A stretch of DNA of 9,751 nt. Origin: Tannerella sp. (GTDB taxonomy: Bacteria; Bacteroidota; Bacteroidia; Bacteroidales; Tannerellaceae). The translations under genes and the position numbers were made by a program. The stretch spans positions 1 through 9,751 of the forward strand of contig JAITBC010000412.1 in NCBI GenBank assembly GCA_031283785.1, in the 5' to 3' direction. Position 1 is the first letter of the stretch. Each line of letters begins with the position of its first letter. The notes under the pieces are model-generated. The model had not been told where the DNA came from and did not search any database. It worked only from the letters and a program-made list of their open reading frames with translations. This document shows, in pieces, positions 1 to 4,948 of this stretch.

Positions 1-45
1 TGTACCTTGGCAATCGGGACAATGGAGTATGATTGTTATTTTCAT
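1..45 (-). CDS. IS1-like transposase, N-terminal 15 codons only (runs off window)
   Basis: The minus strand starts an open frame at an ATG at 45 and leaves the window at base 1, reading MKITIILHCPDCQGT. The Cys-Pro-x-Cys pair near the N-terminus is how zinc-knuckle transposases of the IS1 family begin in Bacteroidota (recalled family pattern, not searched). A Bacteroides-type -7 box sits immediately upstream, as is usual for a self-contained IS. Only 15 residues are visible, so the family call is tentative. Any other small protein with an N-terminal zinc ribbon would look the same here. Confidence 0.45.
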   Translation of the reverse strand, partial: MKITIILHCPDCQGT

Positions 46-49
46 TTTG

Positions 50-57
50 CAAAAATA
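50..57 (-). promoter_or_regulatory. Bacteroides-type -7 box for the IS1-like gene
   Basis: The minus strand reads TATTTTTG, a full match to the Bacteroidota -7 consensus TAnnTTTG. It ends only 4 nt before the ATG at 45, so a transcript from it would have almost no leader. No clear TTTG -33 partner is visible. Confidence 0.45.
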
Positions 58-171
58 CAACTTTTCTTCCTGATTGCCATCTTTTTATGACAGCATACTT
101 TTTACATCACCACCCAAAAATTATCCGTCAGTTCAATGTAAACTTCTTAATATCAAAAAACTTAAAGATAA

Positions 172-200
172 TAATCCCCTGAAACACAAACAGGGGATTA
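172..200 (-). terminator. Hairpin terminator downstream of the recombinase fragment
   Basis: TAATCCCCTG and CAGGGGATTA form a perfect 10-bp stem around a 9-nt A-rich loop. On the minus strand it lies about 46 nt beyond the recombinase stop codon and is followed by a T-rich stretch (ATTATTATCTTT). The U-tract is imperfect, so this is a probable rather than classical intrinsic terminator. Confidence 0.6.
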
Positions 201-245
201 AAAGGTTGAGAGAATACTTTAATCTGTAATTAACCGTACTCGACA

Positions 246-371
246 TTACTTGAACTTTCTTTCCATTCCGCTCAACTTTTCGGCAAGCATATCCATATCG
301 CTGCCTATCTTGCTGTTAATCACTCTGGCGTAAATCTGTGTCGTCTTGATGCTCGTGTGTCCGAGCATTTC
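246..371 (-). pseudogene. Tyrosine recombinase (integrase), C-terminal remnant
   Basis: About 41 codons are preserved up to the TAA at 246-248. They read EMLGHTSIKTTQIYARV, then a helical tail ending in SGMERKFK. The LGHTxxxTT block carries the conserved active-site His, and the Tyr of QIYARV is the nucleophile of phage-type/conjugative-transposon integrases. The tail matches what I know of Bacteroidales integrases. The frame stays open upstream of residue E (369-371), but the sequence there no longer resembles an integrase: the expected Arg-rich and H-x-x-R boxes are missing. The gene is therefore truncated, with the break near 372. It cannot be active alone, since most of the catalytic domain and the whole core-binding domain are gone. 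Confidence 0.85.
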
Positions 372-501
372 GGGAAATATCAGAGGCGAATCGGTCAATG
401 AGCGATTTGATATGTATATTTTTCATACCTTCGCCGAATAATTTACGTAATATATGCCGAATCCAATCTCCTGTTATATACGAATGAATAAGGATGATTC
501 T
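372..501. other. Unassigned junction region between recombinase remnant and repeats
   Basis: No complete gene is seen. On the minus strand one frame is open from 507 to a TAA at 316-318 (63 sense codons). It contains an ATG at 426 that would give 36 residues beginning MKNIHIKSLIDRFASDIS, but this overlaps the recombinase remnant in another frame. The upstream part (SYITGDWIRHILRKLF) has a protein-like composition, so the stretch may be a fragment of another broken gene. I do not recognise it. Confidence 0.3.
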
Positions 502-562
502 GCCGAATCAGGAAGTAGAAACACGCCAAATTCGGAAGTGAAAGTTTGCCAAATTCAGAAGT
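502..562 (+). repeat. Three imperfect 15-bp repeats at exact 23-bp spacing
   Basis: The copies are gccgaatcaggaagt (502-516), gccaaattcggaagt (525-539) and gccaaattcagaagt (548-562). Copies 2 and 3 differ at one base; copy 1 is more diverged. Regularly spaced short repeats of this sort are found at IS21-family ends, where they serve as transposase binding sites, so this may be a solo IS end. That identity is inference: no istA/istB is present in the window. The third copy overlaps the promoter of the ATPase gene. Confidence 0.6.
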
Positions 563-576
563 TATCCGTATTTTTG
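545..576 (+). promoter_or_regulatory. Promoter for the DUF4143-type ATPase gene
   Basis: TTTG at 545-548 is followed, after 20 nt, by TATTTTTG at 569-576, matching the Bacteroidota TTTG/TAnnTTTG pattern with normal spacing. The expected transcription start lies about 12-15 nt before the ATG at 595. The -33 box and the spacer are made of the 23-bp-spaced repeat sequence, so the gene may be transcribed from an IS-derived promoter. Confidence 0.6.
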
Positions 577-594
577 CCATAAAAACAATGCAAT

Positions 595-1923
595 ATGGAA
601 AGAATGTACTATTTGTCGCGAGTTTGCGATCTGGAACTGCAAAAAGCGCTTGACACCATGGGCGCCGTCCTTATCGAAGGCGCTAAATGGTGCGGGAAAA
701 CGAGTACAGCGAGCCATGTGGCCCAAAGTACGCTGTTTATGCAAGACCCCGACAATGCCCATTCCTATCGCCTTATGGCAGATACGAAACCTTCGTTATT
801 GCTCCGGGGCGACAATCCGCGCCTGATTGACGAATGGCAAATGGCGCCGGTACTTTGGGACGCTGTTCGTTTTGAAGTGGATAAACGGGCGAAAACCGGA
901 CAGTTCATCCTTACCGGTTCAGCCGTACCCGACGACAATGTTACGGCACATACCGGTACGGGGCGTTTTGGCAGAATATTAATGCGTCCCATGAGTTTGT
1001 ACGAATCAAAAGAATCGAACGGGACGGTTTCGTTATCGGATTTGTTTGCCGGGGAGCACGATATAGAAAGCAAATCCGATTTGAGTATCGAACAAATAGC
1101 GTTTGCGCTATGTCGGGGCGGATGGCCTGCTTCAATCAACAAATCCGACAGTGCGGCATTACGAATGTCGGTTGATTATATAGAGGCAATCATTCATCAG
1201 GATATTTCACGGGTAGACGGCGTTGAAAAAAATCCCTACAGGGTGCGGTTGCTTCTACGGTCTATCGCACGGAACATTGCCACGCAAGCATCTGTTCAAA
1301 CGCTGTTGAATGATGTGGAGGCTACGGAAACAAGCATTTCCGACAAAACCATTGCCGTATATCTGAATGCGTTGAGGCGAATTTTTGTTATTGAGCCAAT
1401 GCCGGCCTGGTCGCCTTCGGTACGGTCGAAAACGGCCATTCGGACTTCGCCCACACATCATTTTGTCGATCCCTCCATTGCTACGGCAGTAATGAGAATG
1501 AATACCGGAAGCGTATTAAACGACTTTGAGTATTTTGGCTTTTTATTTGAATCGCTTTGTGTGCGCGACGTTCGCATTTATGCGCAGTACAACGATGGCG
1601 ATGTGTTACATTACTTAGATAAAAACGGACTGGAAGCCGACATGATCGTACAGTTACACGACGGCCGCTGGGGCGCCATCGAAGTAAAATTGGGCAATAA
1701 ACAGATAGAAGAAGCTGCCGGAAATTTGCTCAAACTGAAAAACAAAGTGGACACCGCTAAAATGAAAGAACCGTCCTTTCTGATGGTTTTGACCGGCGGT
1801 ACATTTGCATTCAAACGGAAAGACGGAATATTAGTCGTTCCCGCAGGACTTTTGTTTTTACTTGTTGTCCGTTTGGCATACGCCCGCCGTCCCTGGGTTA
1901 CTGCCCAATATAAATCCAAATGA
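595..1923 (+). CDS. AAA-family ATP-binding protein with DUF4143 domain; C-terminus fused to IS remnant
   Basis: This belongs to the large family of bacterial and archaeal AAA ATPases with a C-terminal DUF4143 domain. Its cellular role is not established. Visible elements are a Walker A (GAKWCGKT, residues 29-36), a Walker B-like LIDEWQ (77-82), a sensor-like FILTGS (104-109), a helical central region (about 190-310), and a PD-(D/E)xK-like C-terminal fold with E319, D349 and E363-V-K365. Family members usually end shortly after the VVPxG strand (residues 414-418 here). This frame instead continues 24 residues (LLFLLVV...QYKSK) through DNA that on the other strand encodes an IS4-type transposase C-terminus. 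The native stop was therefore probably lost to IS insertion or deletion, leaving a foreign tail. The core looks intact and could still fold. The start at 595 fits the promoter; the Met at 604 is an alternative matching the usual MYYLSR opening of relatives. Confidence 0.88.
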   Translation: MERMYYLSRVCDLELQKALDTMGAVLIEGAKWCGKTSTASHVAQSTLFMQDPDNAHSYRLMADTKPSLLLRGDNPRLIDEWQMAPVLWDAVRFEVDKRAKTGQFILTGSAVPDDNVTAHTGTGRFGRILMRPMSLYESKESNGTVSLSDLFAGEHDIESKSDLSIEQIAFALCRGGWPASINKSDSAALRMSVDYIEAIIHQDISRVDGVEKNPYRVRLLLRSIARNIATQASVQTLLNDVEATETSISDKTIAVYLNALRRIFVIEPMPAWSPSVRSKTAIRTSPTHHFVDPSIATAVMRMNTGSVLNDFEYFGFLFESLCVRDVRIYAQYNDGDVLHYLDKNGLEADMIVQLHDGRWGAIEVKLGNKQIEEAAGNLLKLKNKVDTAKMKEPSFLMVLTGGTFAFKRKDGILVVPAGLLFLLVVRLAYARRPWVTAQYKSK

Positions 1924-2182
1924 CTTATCAGATGGATGCGGATTAATGCCGCCAGGGTTGAAAAGGCCTTCTTCGTTTGCGATAAATGACGGATTACAGT
2001 CAGCAGTAAATGGGCTATCAGGGTGCATCATATTTGCGTTTTTATACCGTTTTCGCTGTCGGAATAGAAAAAATGCAGTTGGAAGTTCTGTTTCAATTTT
2101 TTGAAAACAAGCTCTATCGTCCATCGATGACACTCCCTTCACCCGGCTGACCGACTAAATGTTTTTGACTGTCTTTGCCCAT
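1845..2182 (-). pseudogene. IS4-family transposase, internally deleted and nonsense-mutated
   Basis: Reading the minus strand, an ATG at 2182 starts MGKDSQKHLVGQP. This looks like the N-terminus of an IS4-type transposase but drifts into noise and stops at TAG 2114-2116. In another frame, from 2126 downward, comes an unmistakable DDE C-terminus: RWTIELVFKKLKQNFQLH. It fits R-(3)-E-(6)-K of the IS4 Y-R-E-K signature, with the catalytic Glu at 2112-2114. A TGA at 2028-2030 then replaces what should be Trp in the context TQI(W)CTLIA, followed by about 60 more codons (LLLTVIRHLSQT ... DLYWAVTQGRRAY). The middle of the gene, with the two catalytic Asp residues, is deleted, and the 3' end is lost into the ATPase gene near 1845-1855. 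It is certainly non-functional. The assignment of the N-terminal piece is less sure than that of the C-terminal piece. Confidence 0.85.
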
Positions 2183-2210
2183 AAATTGTGATTTTTATTG
2201 TGTGCAACAA

Positions 2211-2218
2211 CAAAATTA
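2211..2218 (-). promoter_or_regulatory. Relic transposase promoter, -7 box
   Basis: The minus strand reads TAATTTTG, a TAnnTTTG match 28 nt upstream of the transposase ATG at 2182. It is the expected position for the IS's own weak promoter. Its transcript would now encode only about 22 residues before the TAG at 2114-2116. Confidence 0.45.
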
Positions 2219-2226
2219 CAACTTTT

Positions 2227-2254
2227 AGGGCGACCTGCAAGGGGAGCCCTTTTT
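2227..2254 (+). terminator. Hairpin with T-run near the IS end
   Basis: AGGGC (2227-2231) pairs with GCCCT (2246-2250), with two further C-G pairs inside, and a run of five T follows on the + strand. It could stop transcripts coming from the ATPase gene before they run antisense into gldB. Hairpins just inside IS ends are also known to limit read-through transcription, so either origin is plausible. Confidence 0.45.
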
Positions 2255-2293
2255 ATCAATGAATTTTTAGTCGGTCAGTAGTGTTCTTGATTA

Positions 2294-3304
2294 TTAAGTC
2301 GGCCTGTATTCCGATTTATTCAAAATATCCTGCGCGTCATTGTTTCTCATTAATTCTTCACAGGATGATTTTGTACGTTTCATATACTTTTCCACGATTC
2401 GGTATCCGATGAAATATCCGAGGTCTCCCGGCGCCTCTCCGGAGATAAATGTGGCGGGGGACGAACGGAAATATTTTGAGGTAGTCGCAATATCCGGAGT
2501 ATACAGGTGTTTGCGTTCTATCATTGCAGTCCACAATGCCGCTTCGTATTCCAGACACCATTTGTATTCATCGTCGGTCAATGACATTATATTACGATAA
2601 TCAAAGTCTTTTCCTAATTGTGTTAGTATGTGAATGATTTTCCCCTCATATATCATCCTTTCCAATAATACGTTATCTTTTCCCTGATAAGGGTATTCGG
2701 ATTTCAGCCATGCCTTCAGGCAATCTTTTGCCACACGTCCGGGAATCATACTTTTTAGCTGCCAGGCATAAAAAAAATCTTTGTACAGCGGATAATCGTA
2801 ACCCAGGTATTTATCCATCGAGCAAGACAGCAAACTGTCTGCCACAATTACATTTTGTCGCAGTCCCGATACATGCGTATACACAACCGGAATCTGCATG
2901 TACGGGAACAGTTGCCGCATCTGCCTGAAGCCATAGGCGAGTTCGTCCGTTATTACGGCCATTTCCGGTGAATTATCCGAAAAATATTCAACCGTATTTT
3001 CATATAACGCATGAAGTGTAGGCTCGGAATAATAATTTATCAGATCATCAAAAAAAACGGAAGAATCGGTATAATTTCCATTAAACAACGTTTTCCCCAG
3101 TATATTCAGCATTTTAGGATATGTGTCTTTGATTTGTGCCCGGATAACCGAATCATCCGAATCAATCCATTGCAAAAGCGCCATGTCAAAACGGTTGATA
3201 TTTAACGCATCAGCGGCGTCAATCATACCTGATGATTGGCGATGACAACCGTAAAATGTGAATAGTACCGAAAAAATCGATAACCCCGTAAACCTTAATC
3301 TCAT
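2294..3304 (-). CDS. gldB: GldB-family gliding-motility-associated lipoprotein
   Basis: The 336-residue protein has a lipoprotein signal peptide with lipobox FYGC (Cys20) and is therefore expected to be envelope-anchored. Segments diagnostic of the GldB family run through it: FPYMQIPVVYTHVSG (about 133-147), MDKYLGYDYPLYKD (163-176), LLERMIYEGKIIHIL (213-227), WCLEYEAALWTAMIE (249-263), GDLGYFIGYRIVEKYM (293-308) and the closing LM-x-NNDAQDILNKSEYRP. In Flavobacterium johnsoniae GldB is needed for gliding. Homologues also occur in non-gliding Bacteroidales, where the role is unclear, so motility should not be assumed. The gene begins 41 nt after the LRR lipoprotein gene with no -7 box in the gap, so the two are probably co-transcribed. 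AAGGCGG just before the ATG may act as a ribosome binding site. The stop codon lies 15 bp from the IS4 remnant, but the C-terminus looks complete. Confidence 0.86.
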   Translation of the reverse strand: MRLRFTGLSIFSVLFTFYGCHRQSSGMIDAADALNINRFDMALLQWIDSDDSVIRAQIKDTYPKMLNILGKTLFNGNYTDSSVFFDDLINYYSEPTLHALYENTVEYFSDNSPEMAVITDELAYGFRQMRQLFPYMQIPVVYTHVSGLRQNVIVADSLLSCSMDKYLGYDYPLYKDFFYAWQLKSMIPGRVAKDCLKAWLKSEYPYQGKDNVLLERMIYEGKIIHILTQLGKDFDYRNIMSLTDDEYKWCLEYEAALWTAMIERKHLYTPDIATTSKYFRSSPATFISGEAPGDLGYFIGYRIVEKYMKRTKSSCEELMRNNDAQDILNKSEYRPT

Positions 3305-3345
3305 TTACACCGCCTTCTTTCCGTTTTTTTACTGCAAGTTATATT

Positions 3346-3852
3346 TTAATCATCAAAAGACAAATATACATTTGTCTTATCCCGGTCATAGGTAACTTTA
3401 CTGATGTCAAGCGGATAAATCATATTGGCCGTCTGAGGAGTTTCACTATTTTCCGGTTTCTGAATGTTCGGATTCCTTAGCGAACTTTTCATACCGATAT
3501 AGATGGTAAGAGGCTCTTTATTCCCGTTACAAACAAGTTTGTTCAGTTTTCTGTTGTACCGAATTTCGAGTTCTATCAAATTGTTGTTACTGCAATCAAG
3601 GCTCTCCAGATTTTCGAATTTCTCTATTCCGTCCAAATTTTCGATATTCATACCGGAACAGTTAAGTTCTTTTACCGATTTAGCCTCCGACAAAGAGATG
3701 TTACCGTCTCCGTTTTTGTCAAAATTCTCCAACAGGTACGATTTAAAATTGGCATCAGATATTTCTACTATCATTTTGCTGTATTTGTCGGCACAGCCGG
3801 AAAATAGAAATACCGTTGAACATACGCTTAAAGATAAAATAATTTTCTTCAT
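3346..3852 (-). CDS. Small lipoprotein with EF-hand-like loop and leucine-rich repeats
   Basis: The 168-residue secreted lipoprotein has a signal peptide ending in lipobox LFSGC (Cys20). Residues 45-56 (DKNGDGNISLSE) form a textbook EF-hand calcium loop with D, N, D, N, S and E at positions 1, 3, 5, 7, 9 and 12. LRR-like units follow from about residue 60 to 108 (ELNCSGMNIENLDGI, LESLDCSNNNLIELEI, LNKLVCNGN), then a short repeat-free C-terminal tail. Bacteroidota commonly carry such IPDANFKxYLL...LDCSNN surface proteins, usually much longer and often with a sorting domain. This one is short and has no visible T9SS sorting domain, so it may be a stand-alone envelope protein or a decayed family member. 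It is the first gene after its own strong promoter and probably shares a transcript with the GldB-like gene. The binding partner is unknown. Confidence 0.85.
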   Translation of the reverse strand: MKKIILSLSVCSTVFLFSGCADKYSKMIVEISDANFKSYLLENFDKNGDGNISLSEAKSVKELNCSGMNIENLDGIEKFENLESLDCSNNNLIELEIRYNRKLNKLVCNGNKEPLTIYIGMKSSLRNPNIQKPENSETPQTANMIYPLDISKVTYDRDKTNVYLSFDD

Positions 3853-3882
3853 AACTCAATCATTATTTGATAAATATTTGTG

Positions 3883-3913
3883 CAAAGGTACATAATTGTC
3901 CGAATTATCCAAA
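3883..3913 (-). promoter_or_regulatory. Consensus Bacteroides promoter for the LRR lipoprotein and gldB
   Basis: On the minus strand TTTG (3910-3913) is followed by exactly 19 nt and then TACCTTTG (3883-3890). This is an exact match to the Bacteroidota sigma-ABfr pattern with ideal spacing. The leader to the ATG at 3852 would be roughly 25 nt. It sits just downstream of the manA stop, so the two lipoprotein genes can be transcribed independently of glgB-manA. Confidence 0.78.
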
Positions 3914-3925
3914 TTCATGATTATG

Positions 3926-4930
3926 TTAATCAATATAAGTTTCCAGAAACTCGCAATCCTGTCCGGTTTCTATAACCACATGTTCCGTATCGGCGGGGAT
4001 CAGGATCGTTTGTCCCTGACGTACGTGTAACGTGTTGTTTTTGTTGTCTTTAATAACTGTTTCGCCTTTCATGCAGATATATATGACAAATGAATCGAGC
4101 GAAGTATAATCACGGTTCATCGTTTTGTTCAATTTTAAAAGATTCGTCGTGAAATATTTGCACCGTACAAGTTCGACGGCGTCGTTTTCACGGGGCATAT
4201 ATTGTGTCCTGTAATCGGGATAGAGCGTATAATCAATCGCATCTTTAGCCTGTTGGGTATGGAGTTCGCGTTCGTTGCCATTGGCGTCTTTCCGGTTATA
4301 GTCGTATATGCGGTATGTTATGTCGCTTGTTTGTTGTATTTCCGCGATGAAACATCCCGCCCCGATAGCATGTACGCGTCCGGCAGGTAAAAAGAAGACG
4401 TCGCCCTGTTTCACATGATAACGTTTAAGCACGTCCATGATGCTGTTATCCTCCACGTGGCGTACATATTCGTCCGCATCGATTTGTCGGGAAAAACCGC
4501 TAAAGAGCACGGCATCAGGCATTGCCTTCACGACATACCACATTTCCGTTTTCCCGAACGACTGGTGGCGTCTGCCGGCAAGTTCATCGTCCGGATGAAC
4601 CTGTACGGACAGATTATCGCGAGCATCTATGAATTTTATAAGCAAAGGGAACATATTCCCACCGTATTGTTGCTGCGTTTTTGATCCAAGAAGCTGGACG
4701 CCGTATTCTTTTATTAAATCATCAATCGTTTTTCCTTTCAGCTTACCGTTTGCTACAACGGAAAAATTCTGTTTTACGTGCGAAAGCTCCCAACTTTCGC
4801 CAATCTTCCCCGAACCGGAAAAACGGTCGTCCGTCTCTGCACCGGAAAGAAGGCCTTTATAAGATAAAATGTCCGTTCCTCCCCATATTATTTCTTTAAA
4901 GACAGGGTTAAATGTAAGTGGATAAAGCAT
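3926..4930 (-). CDS. manA: Mannose-6-phosphate isomerase, class I
   Basis: This is a cytoplasmic zinc enzyme that interconverts mannose 6-phosphate and fructose 6-phosphate, linking glycolysis to GDP-mannose synthesis. The 334 residues match the short bacterial class I form. The start LYPLTFNPVFKEIIWGG is typical. Zinc ligands are visible as Q110 and H112 in LSVQVHPDDE, E129 in FGKTEMWYV, and H187 in LPAGRVHAIGAG. The later block IQQTSDITYRIYDYNR carries R207, near the phosphate-binding site. A second cupin-like half ends at residue 334 with ILIPADTEHV. The gene starts 18 nt after the glgB stop, so the two are almost certainly one operon. No terminator is seen after the stop, only the promoter of the next gene. 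Confidence 0.95.
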   Translation of the reverse strand: MLYPLTFNPVFKEIIWGGTDILSYKGLLSGAETDDRFSGSGKIGESWELSHVKQNFSVVANGKLKGKTIDDLIKEYGVQLLGSKTQQQYGGNMFPLLIKFIDARDNLSVQVHPDDELAGRRHQSFGKTEMWYVVKAMPDAVLFSGFSRQIDADEYVRHVEDNSIMDVLKRYHVKQGDVFFLPAGRVHAIGAGCFIAEIQQTSDITYRIYDYNRKDANGNERELHTQQAKDAIDYTLYPDYRTQYMPRENDAVELVRCKYFTTNLLKLNKTMNRDYTSLDSFVIYICMKGETVIKDNKNNTLHVRQGQTILIPADTEHVVIETGQDCEFLETYID

Positions 4931-4948
4931 AGTTTTATATTGTATGTA

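Larger units (their letters stand above)
1850..2278 (-). mobile_element. Degenerate IS4-family insertion sequence remnant
   Basis: The remnant consists of one terminal region (2183-2278, with a terminal repeat, a hairpin and a promoter relic) plus the deleted transposase gene. Its upstream end (2266-2278, minus strand CTGACCGACTAAA) lies 15 bp beyond the gldB stop codon. Its other end is missing: no matching repeat is found near 1800-1870, where the sequence passes straight into the ATPase gene. No target-site duplication could be recognised. It fills the whole gap between the convergent ATPase and gldB genes. Confidence 0.75.
2147..2278. repeat. 13-bp perfect inverted repeat bounding a 132-bp unit
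   Basis: ctgaccgactaaa at 2147-2159 is the exact reverse complement of tttagtcggtcag at 2266-2278. The outer copy is the presumed terminal repeat of the IS4-family element. The inner copy overlaps codons 8-12 (HLVGQ) of the putative transposase start. The unit therefore looks either like a short MITE-like derivative with both ends, or like an IS end with an internal second transposase-binding site. Confidence 0.7.

Noticed and set aside
9..81. 7-bp inverted match ggcaatc/gattgcc as IS terminal repeat
   Set aside because: It is too short and one arm lies inside the transposase codons; it is likely chance.
502..562. CRISPR array
   Set aside because: The repeats are 15 bp with 8-bp gaps, imperfect, only three copies, with no cas genes. 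They fit IS-end or operator repeats instead.
595..1923. The ATPase as part of a novel defence or toxin system
   Set aside because: It stands alone with mobile-element debris on both sides; no partner gene supports a system, and its family is common and of unknown role.
1862..2104. 80-residue + strand ORF (MLSVWHTPAVPG...)
   Set aside because: It is the antisense shadow of the IS4 transposase C-terminus, which carries the recognisable RWTIELVFKKLKQ motif on the other strand.
1858..2142. 94-residue minus strand ORF (MKGVSSMDDRACF...)
   Set aside because: It covers the transposase remnant in the wrong frame; the correct frame is shifted and carries the IS4 signature.
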